Below are positions 22,101 through 33,721 of a stretch of DNA of 64,000 nucleotides, piece by piece (the first letter of the stretch is position 1; every line of letters starts with the position of its first letter). The stretch lies in the NCBI RefSeq assembly GCF_002775205.1, contig NC_036450.1, positions 9,590,979 to 9,654,978 of the forward strand, read 5' to 3'. This DNA is from Xiphophorus maculatus. Taxonomy: Eukaryota > Chordata > Actinopteri > Cyprinodontiformes > Poeciliidae. The notes beneath the pieces were generated by a model, which saw nothing but the letters and a program-made list of their open reading frames with translations, searched no databases and had not been told where the DNA came from. The translations under genes were made by a program, and so were the position numbers.

Positions 22101-25100
22101 GAGCTTATGTAAGGGGAGAATCATGCAGGTCTTAAACAGTCAAAAAGTTTATTTTAAACCTTTTGAAAGTCTTAAGTATAGTTACGTTATCAGGTCTTCC
22201 ATTGATTATTTATTTTCGCTTTCATATATGACCTGCATATCTCCCAAAGACATTTCGTGACTCATTTTGGATTTTAGGCTTCTAAATCCAAAAGGGCTCA
22301 GATTATTGACAGATTATTTGAAAACCGTGTATATCTGAGAGGATTTTGATTGTGACCCAGCCATCTGTCATCAGTTTAGTCAGACAAATCAGTGCAATTT
22401 TAATATGTTGTTTTTTTCCCTATTTTTAGCTTAAGAAGACGATTGAGGAGCTGAATGATGCTTTGGCAACCAAGGAAGAGATTGCTCAGCGGTGTCGCGA
22501 GCTTGACTTGCAGGTCATTTTAGAATGATATTAATAAAAAAAAACTATTATAACAATGCATTTTTTTAACTACTTGAAGTCCAGACAACTTTTATAAAAT
22601 ATTCAACACTGGGAGAACATTTCTCATGTTTTCTTATATATTTTGTAAATTATACACTGATTGTGTTATGCTTCCTAATTTAACAGATGTTATTCAGTTT
22701 CATATAAAAAAAGAATCTGCTCTCTTTTTTTTCTTTATTACTTTTTATTTCATGTCATTAAAACTGATAGGTTTGTTCCTCACGAGGAAAATTCATGGTG
22801 ATATTTTTATTATTATAATTTTTTTTAGCCTCATTGTTGAAGTCTGATCTGGAAAACGTAAAAAAGCAGCTGTGGATCTAAAATTGTACTTGTTGTTCTT
22901 TGTCTTTAAGTAGTTTCCATTTCTTTTCTGTCTGTTTCAACACTTTGTGGCTTGTTTTAAAGGCCCTCCATGCCCAAGAGGAGCGTGATAGACTGAGGTT
23001 AGACTTTAATGAGCTAGAAGAGAGGGTAAATCCAAACTTCATTTTTTCTCTTGTCTACCTTCCATCCACACTGATTGCCGTGTTAAGTAGTCCTGCCGTT
23101 GTTTTCAGCCTGCTTGCACCAGATTTTCCTCCTCCAAACTGTGTGAGCACGTGCAAACGTTCACACGTTTGTGCACACATCTACACGTGGTGCTTTTGGA
23201 GCACACCGTCTAGAGCTGCAGTTTTGTCTGAGTGTGTCAGGTGGTGTCCTGCACTAATGATCCTGAGCGTTTTGCACCTCGGTGTGTTTCATCCTTTTTA
23301 GTAGCAGCAGTAGACGGCAAGAGAAAGTGGTTGAAACGAAAGGCGGGGGGAAAAAAAACATTTACAGCAAGACCTTTTTTTTCCCCTTAAGACTTTCTGT
23401 TATTTTTTGTATCTTGGAACTTTTGGCCTTTGTGAATCTCGAAATTTCATAGGGATTACGTTCTTCCAAAACTTTTTTCTTATTTTGAATATAGACATTT
23501 GTGTTATTTCTGGCTTTTTTCTATCCACCCACACCTTAGTTGGAGTATTTTCTTGTTGCGATCTTGGAATTTTCGCAGCAATGCATCTTGTCCTAGAGGT
23601 CATTATCATAAGCCATTTATGGGTGTATCTCAGTATATTAAAATATCATCAAGAAATGAACTTATTATAATAGATCATTAAAATAAGTTCACTTTGAGGT
23701 CTAATGAACTTAAAGTGAAACTATAAGTTCACTAGACACACAGTGACATAGTTTATGCCGGTGGTTTAAAGTTTAGGAATCGTCAATGCCGGACGGTTTA
23801 AAGAAGATCAGTGACCATTTTCCTGTCGTTTTTGATGATCGCTGTGTGTAGCTCTGAGTTTTTTTAAAGATTAAGTTGATCTTTGTCAAATATGAGAACT
23901 GAAAAATGATCAAAATGGCATGATGGGTAATTTTGCCTTTGACCATATCAAAATATTTTAATTTCTTTAAAACATATGGTGAGTTCTTGCTTTTGCTGTT
24001 TGAAAAGGACGACAGCCAGCTTCTGCTTTGCTTCATGTGGAGTTTGATTCCTTGGTTATCAAACTGAAAAGAAAACATGTCCCCATATACAACCCTCTCG
24101 CTGTGTTGGAATTTGTTTATTTGCCTCATTGATGTGTGTTTGGTGTGTACTTACCAGAGTAATATGTTGATGCAGTGATTGGGAAACTAATAGACTAAAT
24201 TCTGTGAAACTAAAGTGTAATTTGTGTATTTTAAATATCTCAAGTTGCAAAACGTTAACTGCTTTTTATGTCATTGCCTTGTTCACCTCTCTGGATTCCC
24301 TGCTTTTTCCTCCTTTCATCCCACACTTCCTGTTCTTTTCCTGCATCGTCAACACCTTCACCGTCTCAGGTAGCAGCTCTGCAAGAGGAGAAGAGCAGTC
24401 TGTTGGCAGAAAACCAGGTCCTGATGGAGAGACTTAACCAGTCTGACTCTATCGAGGACATAAACAGCCCTGCTGGACGTAGACATCTCCAGCTGCAGAC
24501 ACAGCTGGAGCAGTTACAAGAAGAAACCTTCCGGTGAGAGCTAGCTTCACAAACTAGTGACAGAATAGACTGAAGTTGATGTTTTCTTTACAGACGTGTT
24601 GATTTTTATACTTTCTGTTAGTCTGGAGGCGGCAAAAGACGACTACCGGATTCGTTGTGAGGAGCTTGAGAAAGAGCTTCTAGATGTGAAGTCCCAGAAT
24701 GAAGAACTCACGTCTTTGGCAGATGAAGCCCAATCTCTGAAGGACGAGATGGATGTGCTTAGGTAGGATTGGGAGGCACACGGAAGTTATCTTAGTGAAA
24801 CAAACAAAACTTTTAATAATTGAAGAAAATCATCACAGTACAACCAAAACTTCATTGTAACTTATTAGAACGTTATGTGATTGACCAGCTAAAGTAGATT
24901 ATAAGAGAAAACGTTTATTGTTTTCAGTTGCTTTCTTTCTTTTTTACAAATACATATATAAACAGAGTGACACATGGTTTGTATTTACCCCTTTTCTCAC
25001 ACACCATTAGTTTTCTCAAATGTACCTTTATTACAGAACAATGAATGCGTGGAAATATCTGTCTATAATTCTCATAAAAGCTGAACAGAAGTCAGCTTTC

Positions 25101-28100
25101 AAAAAGGAAGCTGAAAAGCTTTTTATGAGCGACATGCGTAAATCTGAAATGGTTAATTATTCTGTATTTTATATATTTCTCAACACTTTGTATGAACTGT
25201 GATTCATTTTATTGCTAGGTATGTTCAATCTTTCATCAGCTATATATATACTGTGTGTTTTTGACCCCAGGAAGAGTAGCTGTATGTAAAGCCTTGCTAA
25301 CGTGGATCCTAAAAGATAAATAATAAACTACTAAATACAATTCACGGCAACCAATTGCTCTGAAAGGTAACTAGGTATAGCATACTACCCCACCTTTCTG
25401 TAATTTAATGCTGTCACTTAATGGGGAGGGAAAAGTTAGTCAAAAATGACTTATTTATTAGGTTTATAAGTTACATTTACAAGAATATTTTAAATGTTTA
25501 GTTTGCCTTGGTCGGTCTCATAAAATCTCAGTAAAACCACATTTATTTTTGTAACATGGGATGAGTATGAATACTTTGAGAAACTAAGTCAATAATTTAG
25601 GACTTTGTGTTTTCTTCTTAGACATTCATCTGACAAGGTTTCCAAACTGGAGGGCACTGTGGAACACTACAAGAAAAAACTGGAGGACATGGGGCTACTC
25701 AGGAGACAGGTACAGTAACACATTGACAAATGTCTTTCATCACCTGCTTGTCGGCCTAAAAAGTTACCTGCAAAGCAGATGTGATAAATATGGCTTATAT
25801 TGCTCTCTGTGCTCCAGATTAAGCTTCTGGAGGAGAAGAACACAGTGTTAATGCAGACTAATGTCAGCTTGGAGGAGGAGCTTCGAAAGGCCAATGCTGC
25901 CAAGGGCCAACTAGAGACCTACAAGAGACAGGTACCTGACCAGCTGGGATTTTACTGACAGAGAGCCTAGTCAAACTCGCTTGTATTTGCAGTCGTGGTG
26001 CTCTTGCAAGCTTTTAAGAAATTATGATGGGTGTTTTTGGGAACTCCCTCGTCTCTCCTCAGGTGGTCGAACTTCAGAACAGACTTTCAGAAGAGTCTAA
26101 AAAGGCCGACAAGATGGAGTTTGAGTACAAACGCCTCAAAGAGAAGGTGGACTCTCTACAAAAAGAAAAAGATGTATGTAATGTCTTTTGAATTTAGAGG
26201 GAAATGTAGCCCTCCAAAGTATATTTTCTGTTTGATGTAGTAATATATTCCCTATTCACACGTCTTTAACTCTGTCCCTAAATAGCGCATGAGAACAGAG
26301 AGAGACTCTCTTAAGGAAACTATTGAGGAACTCCACTGCGTTCAGGCTCAAGAGGGACAACTTACATCAAGTAGAGAAAACCTTTGTGATAAAATGTTTA
26401 CAAACATAATCCATTATTCTACATTTGTTTTACAAAATTAACTGCTATTGTCTGTTTTATCAGGTTTGTTCCCACTAGGGGGCAATGAAGGCTCAGATTC
26501 CCTGGCTGCTGAGATCACCACTCCAGAAATCCGGTAAGTAAATTAGACTTTTTAGTTCCATGTTTTATTGTTTTGTCTGCAGTCTCTGGTCACTTTGTAG
26601 CAGTCAAGTGTTTCCTGACCCAACTTTAACTCTTCTGCTTTGGCCCACCATCCACTGTGCAGTCAAATCAGTCAATTATTTATATGTCAAACTATATTCA
26701 GGGCATTCTATTAAATTTAGAGAACCTGTTTGGTTCACCTGAGCAGTAACCATGTGCCCCTAGATAACAAAAAGCCTTTTTGCCTATTTTCAAATAAATG
26801 TTTTGAAAATATTTCTTTGACCTCACCTGTTGGAAATCCACAAACTTCGGGCTTCTTTATAGGAACAAATTGGCATTGTTAAAATGGGACTTGATTACCT
26901 CTCTGAGATTGAAAATGTGACAGCTCAACAGTATATAGCTATATGTGACCCCTTTTTTAAAATTTTAGCACATGCACCTTTAAAGTTCTTGTCCCTGATG
27001 ATGCGCACTAAAACTTCTTAGAAGCACTGCTGGGACCATTATATAGTCATCCGAGTAATATTGCTAAATATCTTTTAGAAATTAAAGTTTTAAATAAAAT
27101 CTTTTCAATTTTAGGTCTTTAATAGGGCATGAGTAGGCCAATATTTCCCACACAGAAGTTTAACCTCTTCCGACATGATGAGGTCCATTGACTTACATGG
27201 ACAGCTAAGGGGTTTTAAATTACCTTCAGTTAGCTCTGAAAGTTCTACATTTATTCTTTGCTTTTTTCACACTTCATTCATTCTGTCTGCTGCTGTTCTG
27301 GCTGAGGCGTTATTAGACTTCTGTGTGAATCTTCCAGAGGCCCTCAGCTGTTCAGTCAGTGTTCTGACTTGTCAGAGCTGTTTTGGTAGCAAAACTATCT
27401 AATTATTATCAGGTAGCAGGTAGTTAATCACAATGTTATAGTTGCTTAACAGAATCATCTGCAGAACTGTATGTGTTTCACCTCATCCTCAACAAGCCTT
27501 TTCTTCTGTTACAGTTTCTTATTTCTTTTTAATGAGATAGTTCGCTTTAAAGCGTTGTGCAACAACTTTGTACAAGTTGCATCAGCTCGCTAACAGCTTT
27601 CCGAGGGAGGTTCTTACTGTGCCTGGGTTTGTGTTCTGTAGTTTTTTACACCACTTATGAACCTAAAACAATTGGCCATTATGCAGAAAATCCTGAATTT
27701 CAAATCTTTGAAAAGCTGCTTAACCCAAATTCAGACAACTAAAGCAATTAGACAAAATCTACTGAAAGGAGAATTCTCTGAGGATGTCTCATTTTGGAGT
27801 CTTCCGAAATGGAAAAAGATTCCTCTGTTGAGATTTTTCATTAAGTGTATGTTGAGAATCGTTTTAAATGTCTGCAGTTTAGGTGATATAAATGTATTTT
27901 TTAATGTGAGTTCATTAAAAAATATATACCAGAGAGGGACTGATCAGCTTTGACCTTCTGATTCTGATTTATGAAGTAGGAAGTTATTAGAACAGGATTG
28001 CAAATGTGTTTTTAGCAGTCCTGCTGTGAGCTATTAATACTTTAGGAGCAGAGTTGACGTCACGTTGTGTGCATGAAAAGGCAGTTTATGTTTTAAACTC

Positions 28101-31100
28101 TTAAGCATCTTATGTTAGCCGTTTTCACAGTAAACATCAGTGTCTGTGTGTATTCCCTGGTGAATGTAGACCCTCACCATCCAGTATGTTCCAGAGATTA
28201 AAAGCTCAAAAGAGATCAAATAGAATAACTTTGTTGAACTGTGTTCTTCTGTCCTCTTATCTGCTGTAAGTCTCTTCCTTATGCTGCATGAGTTATGCAT
28301 AAACAGGTCCTGAAATGTTGCAGAAAAGGTGTTTTCCTTTTTACCTGGATTTTAAAACCTTGTGTTTTTTCTGACTACATTGCTAAACATCTCGCCGATA
28401 CTGAAAAGGTGTTCTTATTTTCTTGACTCTTGTTTTCAGTTGGGCATTTTACAGTTTCTGCAGAGTTTGTCCAAATCAAAGCCAAGTTTACTTCATAATC
28501 TTTTAACCAAACGACCAAGCACATTGACTACTCTTGCAAACTTCTTTACATTCACCATATTGATACACTCCATCACTTTTGAATTTGGTTGTTTTTCTTT
28601 CTATATGTATCCCTAATTTAGTGACCTAAGTCAGTGGTTCCCAGAGGTTTTTGGACCCCCCCTATGGATAACAATAAAATCCCCCCCCAAAAAAGAAAAA
28701 ATAATAATAAATCAACTTGGCACACACATCGTTCAACCAGATATAGACCTATACACACATTTTGTTTTCAAACTCCACTGAAGTTTATTTCACACTTCAG
28801 GTTGCAACAAAACACACTACAAACCATCTTTACAGTGAAACACTTTTGTGTAACTTTTTTTTTCATTCATCCATACGTCTTCCCCCGCCCCCTGCAATGG
28901 CACTGCGCCCCCCTTAGGGGGCGTGCCCCACACTTTGGGAACCACTGCCCTAAGTTAATTAGAGATTACTGATAATAATTTTGATTCTGACCTAATTGGT
29001 CCTTGCGGTGCATTTCCACAGGGAACATCTGATTCGCCTTCAGCATGAAAACAAAATGCTGAAGCTGGCCCAGGAGGGATCGGACAACGAGAAGATTGCT
29101 TTGCTGCAGAGCCTGCTGGAAGATGCCAACAGAAGAAAAAGTGAACTGGAGACAGAAAACAGGTTTGTGCAGAAAACTGTCCAAAAAAAACCCCCTAATT
29201 TGTTTCCCACGGTGTAAAGTTTAAATTCAAGATGGAATAGGCATCAATTTTCTCTCATTTTGATCTGTTGATCTCATGAGACCTGTATATTTTGTAAGAC
29301 CTGTAATATTTTATATACTTCTGTGTAGTTTTCAGTATTCTCATTGCAGTGTTAAAAACATTGTTGTCATATTAGTTTACATTTATTTTCATTTAGATTA
29401 ATCAATCAGCGGTTGATGGAGGAGCAGAGTCAGGTGGAAGAGCTCCAAAAGACGGTGCAGGAACAGGGTTCAAAAGCAGATGATGTAAGTGAGCTGAACG
29501 CTCTTTTATGTTTTTATTTCGACTTTTACATAGGAGGGCTTTAAACTGATGATAAATGCCACATATCTTTAACTTTTAAGTCCTAATAAAAATAAAAGTT
29601 TTAAAACATTGTGCATGTCAGTTCAAATGTATGACTGTGTATTAATGATTGATTTAATTCTGTTTCTGTTGTAAAACATTTTTCATTTGTTTCTGTTTCA
29701 GTCATCAGTTCTGAAGAAGAAATATGATGAACATGTGTAAGTTACATTTAAATAAAGCAGTCATGTATAATTCAGATTGTTTTAAAGGCTTACTACAAAC
29801 CATCTGACCTAATTTGGCCAAAATCTCACTTTTTATGATTTTTTTTTTTTTGTTTTAGGGAGAAGTTACAAGAAGTGAACAATGAGTTACTGAAGAAAAA
29901 TGCTATCATCGATGAAATGGAGCCTAAATACAATGCCAGCTGTGAGTTTGGTCTAACTGCTGAAATGTTTGAAGCTTTATTTTCGCTTTCATTTCCCTGC
30001 CAAGGCAAGAGCTGTGGAGGAGGAATGTGATCACTGCCGTTTGTCAGCAGAAATACAAAAAAAAAAATCGCCACAAAGCAAAATTTCATAAAACTTTGGA
30101 AAACTGTAGCATTAGCAGAAACAAAGATCTGCAGCTCAGATTGGGATCTTTTTTTTTATTAAATACAATCCAAAATGCAGCACTGTCTGCCTTGGTAGAC
30201 GTGTCTTCCAGCAGCTCACCCTGGCGTCTTTATGTGCTTATGTAGAACTGTATTACTTTATGCGGGATATGTAGAAAACTTAAAGATATTTTCATACTAG
30301 CCCAACGAGTGGATGAGCTTGAAGAAGCTCTGAAGAAAAAAGATGAAGAGATGAAACAGATGGAGGAGAGATACAAGAAATATCTTGAAAAAGCAAAAAG
30401 TGTGAGTGAAGTTTCAGTAAAAAACGTCTTTATATTTCTATATTTACACACATCAAGCATCTGTGATTGGATGCATCCAGACACGGGGTTCTGAATTTTA
30501 CTCTTGCAGGTTATTCGGACGCTGGACCCGAAACAGAACCAAGGCTCCGGTCCAGAGGTTCAGGCCCTGAAAAACCAGCTCCAGGAGAAGGAGAGGATGT
30601 TGTTCTCACTGGAGGTAAATGAGCCCACACTTAAGGGTTACATAAACATTATTTATTCAATAACTTTATTAAATGTAACTTTAATGTTTTGTGCTTATTT
30701 TAAACAGAAAGAAATGGACAAGACAAAAAGCCAGCGAGATCACGAGGAGAAACTGATTGTTTCAGCCTGGTACAACATGGTAAGAGAGGAAGTCAAGTTT
30801 ATCTGTGTACCACTTTTCAGCAACAAGGCAGTTCAAAGGGCTTTACATCATAAAACATGATGTAGGTCATCAATTATGAAACAAGCAATAAACATTACAT
30901 TTTGTCTAACGCCATCATCACAATCATCAAGCAAATATACATCAAATATGGTGATCAATGTTCCAGTTACTATAAATCAAAGGCGACTATAAACAGGTGG
31001 GTTTTTAGCCTTGATTTTAAAGAAGTCAGGATTTCAGCTGTTTTCAACAGTTTTCTTGAAGATCATTATTTTTTTATGTTGTGTTATTCACAGTCCTTCA

Positions 31101-31912
31101 TTTTTAAAAATAATTTAATGAAAAGTAACAGTAGAGGGCAGCAAAACTGCTTTAGAAACACTATAGAAACAGGTGAGCTCTGGTGTGAGAGCATGTGCTT
31201 CTTTTAAGGGAAGTATCCAGTCTGCTCTATATCTGCCTCTACATTTATATAATGTGCTATAACACATTATTAAATTAGCTGCATTATTCTATGAAAACTA
31301 CTGTAAGTTGCTGTTTCCTGTGTGTTGATTACATTTTTCACACTTTGTCATGTTACTACCACAACCTTCAATGTAATTTTGTAGGAATTTAACATGCCTT
31401 CGTTTACTCTCTCTTTGTAAAATAGCTGAAGCTCTGATTAGGATATTGACTGGACTCTTGTAACACATAATAATGTAATAGAATCGATCCCATCATCACT
31501 CTGGCTGAATGGGGCTCTCTCTCATGCTTTTGCAGCTTCTAACAAGTATTCTTTCTTGAATTTACCTTCAACTCTAAATGACTAACCTGCACGAAGCTGA
31601 CCCCATTTTTACATTTAGGATGGTGCATTAAGCATGATGTAGCGTTTTGTATGTAGGTGCCAATATAATGCAATTGAAGATTGTTCTTGTAACATGCCAA
31701 AATGTGCGTCAACCTCAAATAGCACAGTTTGGTACTCCCAGAATTAGGTCTTCTTCTTTGTGTCCTACCAGGGCATGTCTCTGCAGAAGAAGGCGGCTGA
31801 AGACCGACTTGCCAACACCGGCTCTGGTCAGTCCTTCCTGGCCAGACAGAGACAAGCCACCAGCACACGTCGCTCCTACCCAGGCCACGTCCAGCCAGCT
31901 ACCGCAAGGTAG
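16196..31912 (+). CDS. hook3: Hook microtubule-tethering protein 3 (dynein activating adaptor)
   Basis: HOOK3 links cytoplasmic dynein-dynactin to cargo. Coding exons: 16196-16252, 20602-20687, 20806-20878, 20963-21013, 21111-21243, 21352-21419, 21529-21594, 22430-22513, 24370-24533, 24622-24762, 25622-25709, 25818-25931, 26063-26173, 26286-26370, 26464-26533, 29022-29162, 29397-29484, 29702-29736, 29859-29941, 30301-30401, 30510-30614, 30708-30779 and 31772-31912. All have GT-AG borders except the last, and the frame sums to 718 codons plus TAG, the human HOOK3 length. The N-terminal Hook domain (residues 1-160; ELCESLLTW, DNWRLKVSNLKKILKAILDY, INDFTLPDVNLIGEHSDAAE) binds dynein light intermediate chain. 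A long coiled coil follows (about 165-665), then the cargo-binding tail ending YPGHVQPATAR. HOOK1 and HOOK2 fit less well. A possible extra in-frame exon lies at 22963-23025. Confidence 0.97.
20387..20399 (+). promoter_or_regulatory. CTCF-like motif in hook3 intron 1
   Basis: CCACTAGAGGGCA matches the CTCF core consensus at every position. Occupancy cannot be judged from sequence. Confidence 0.45.
20564..20581. repeat. (TG)9 microsatellite beside the hook3 exon 2 acceptor
   Basis: A TG dinucleotide run of 18 bases ends about 20 bases before exon 2 (20602), occupying the usual place of the polypyrimidine tract and branch point. Confidence 0.9.
21501..21521. repeat. Poly-C homopolymer (21 C) in the hook3 exon 7 acceptor tract
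   Basis: Twenty-one consecutive C residues are followed by TTTGCAG and exon 7 (21529). The homopolymer serves as the polypyrimidine tract. Its exact length is uncertain because such runs are error-prone in assemblies. Confidence 0.9.
22963..23025 (+). CDS. hook3: Candidate hook3 cassette exon, 63 nt
   Basis: Between exon 8 (ends 22513, phase 0) and exon 9 (starts 24370, phase 0) lies a 63-base open segment with an acceptor (TTTTAAAG|GCC) and a donor (AGAGG|GTAAAT). In the required frame it codes 21 residues starting ALHAQEERDRLRL and ending NELEER, a charged, leucine-spaced, coiled-coil-like sequence with no stop. Twenty-one residues are three heptads, so inclusion keeps the coiled-coil register. 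The 718-aa form without it matches human HOOK3 in length, so it would be an optional exon. No transcript evidence is available here. Confidence 0.6.
23612..23760. repeat. Interspersed repeat in a hook3 intron, same family as 63068-63420
   Basis: The segment opens GGTGTATCTCAGTATATTAA and includes CTAGACACACAGTGACATAG. It resembles a common teleost repeat that starts with a CATCTCA-n-AAATTAGAATAT-like end. The copy is short and diverged. Class is not resolved. Confidence 0.4.
26472..26484 (+). promoter_or_regulatory. CTCF-like motif inside hook3 exon 15
   Basis: CCACTAGGGGGCA matches the CTCF core consensus completely and lies in coding sequence (codes PLGG of the FPLGGNEGSD segment). Human HOOK3 differs in protein sequence here, so the motif is not forced by protein conservation. 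Confidence 0.4.
26534..29021 (+). other. hook3 intron 15 (2.5 kb) with a hAT MITE
   Basis: No exon is recognised. The right part holds the hAT element at 28632-28947, only about 75 bases before the exon 16 acceptor. Other open frames are short and unrelated to known families. Confidence 0.6.
28632..28947. mobile_element. Non-autonomous hAT element with 8-bp target duplication
   Basis: The termini CAGTGGTTCCCA and TGGGAACCACTG are perfect 12-bp inverted repeats. Flanking 8-mers ACCTAAGT (28624-28631) and CCCTAAGT (28948-28955) differ at one base, which is diagnostic for hAT insertion. The 316-bp body has C-rich subterminal stretches and no transposase. A related, older copy is at 60356-60676. 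Confidence 0.85.
31128..31142 (+). promoter_or_regulatory. CTCF-like motif in the last hook3 intron
   Basis: ACAGTAGAGGGCAGC matches the CTCF core except at its first position. It has the same orientation as the matches at 20387 and 26472. Confidence 0.35.
31333..31398. repeat. Tc1-like terminal fragment in the last hook3 intron
   Basis: TTTTTCACACTTTGTCATGTTACTACCACAACCTTCAATGTAATTTT-like text (read across 31333-31380) matches the remembered end of a common teleost Tc1-like element. Only the end is preserved. Confidence 0.5.
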
Positions 31913-32057
31913 ATGGCCCCAGGGCACTAAAAGATAGCTGCTTTTTAAATTCTCTGAACTTGCTTTTAACTGGCAAACCTGCTTTGAGGCACAACATTTT
32001 CATTTATCTCTAATGGATTCTGCCTTTGATTTTCTGTTTTTTTTTCTTCTCAATCAG

Positions 32058-32066
32058 ATCCATGAG
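32058..32066 (+). other. hook3: Candidate hook3 microexon (9 nt)
   Basis: ATCCATGAG is preceded by a pyrimidine-rich tract ending CAATCAG and followed by GTAAAG. Used after a donor at 31908|GTAGAT it would keep the frame and, with the exon from 33706, give a C-terminus ARSMSNITA instead of ATAR. This is inference from splice signals only. Confidence 0.3.
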
Positions 32067-33705
32067 GTAAAGATTCAGGGCAAGGAGGCCCAAATCTTGC
32101 ACCCTTTTTTTTTTTCTTCCTGCCAAATCCTATTTTAACCTTGACTCCCATCCAGTGATGCAAGACTTCTACCTTATTTGAACCCCAGCATATTTTTTTT
32201 ATATTGACTAATCACTCCAAACGCCCTTCCATCTGACCTCTTGTTGAACTTGTTCTGTGTGACAAACTTTACCACTCAGCTAATCTGGACCGAGGCGCTC
32301 AGAAGACTTGCATCTTTATGAGACGTTATTATCTGTTTTTGATGAGGAACAGCTCTACCTTTTCATGCAGTATTTATGCACTTCTCTACCTGTGACATTC
32401 ACTTTTATAGGAGAATGACTGTCCTGCTTAAGGTTTATCTGGCAGCAAGGTCTAATGTTTAAATTTTATTTTATATATCTTTTTACAGTTGGTCTTAATT
32501 AACTGATCCATAGGAAGATTAATGTTGTTGACTTTATTTTTCCTGTAAATGTCTGAATAAGGTGATAATGGTTTTTAGATTAACTAGGCTACAGTTGGGA
32601 AAACGAAAGCAATAATTGGGAATTTTTCTCTTTTTTTTTTTTTTTTTCAAAAAAGGGGTTTGAAGTTGCTTCAGAAGGTGCAATTCATAATTAGCTACAG
32701 TGCTGGTCAGACGTTTAATCGTCAACAAGAATTCATTTCATTTTCAGCTCCTAGTTTGTTTGGAATGTTTCTTCTTTTTTTGCAAGGAGTATTTAAAAAG
32801 CAAAAAAACGCAAGTAATGTTTTCAACAGAGTGTACAGCTTTTAACATTTTGTCCTATTTATATCAGGATCAAATATATTTGGATATATTTGAATATTGG
32901 GAACATTGCAGTGGTATTGTTAACTGACATTTTTCATGAAGCTTTTCCTTCTTCGTTACACAATGCCCCCACTATACATGAGCGTCAGGATTTCAGCTGC
33001 TACCAATGTAGTTTAAATGTGTCATAGGAGTTAGACTGCTTTCAGTTCTCCAAATATACAATTAATAGATATGCCAGACATTTGGAATATAGTAAACTAC
33101 TAAATATTGCAGTTTTTTTTACAGTTACAATGTTGCACACATGAATTGTGGTAATGATTGCAATTCCCCTGTCTCTCATCATCCCAACAATGAACACATG
33201 CAAACTTCTGACCTGCACTGTAGGTTGTTAAATGTTTCTGTGTGTTAGGATTTTGGTTAGCTTGTTTAGTAAATAACAGGATTCTGGAGCGAAACCACTG
33301 GATCTGGTTTTTAGCTTTACCAGCATGTTCTAGTTTGTGTGCCATAGATTTTTACTGTCTGTTCCTCTCAACAAACCATTTTGTAGGACTTTCCTCCAAG
33401 ATAAAATAATTCACAGGCTTTTATCCATGCCATTGTTTAAGAGTTTGAATCACTTTGTTATGGGGAAGACTCTGAAGTATTCAGAATTGAAGAAGATGAT
33501 CTATGTTTCCATATATAAATTTTAGATACTCCTTTAGCAGGAGTTGCACAAATTGTTTTACATCAGATTCCTTTTCCATTCTCTCTTTGACCCAAATATT
33601 TCATGACAGGTCTTCTATTAACTTTAATTTTAAACTGACACGGTGCTTTTTATGCTAACCAGCTCTCCCATCTGACCATAACATCTCTCTCTCCTCCTCC
33701 TACAG

Positions 33706-33721
33706 CAATATCACTGCATGA
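33706..33721 (+). CDS. hook3: Candidate alternative hook3 terminal exon (coding part)
   Basis: A strong pyrimidine tract (TCTCTCTCTCCTCCTCCTACAG) precedes CAATATCACTGCATGA. Joined to 31908, directly or through the 9-nt microexon, it gives short tails ending NITA and then a stop. It would replace the final Arg and stop of the main form. No transcript data are available to me. Confidence 0.3.
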
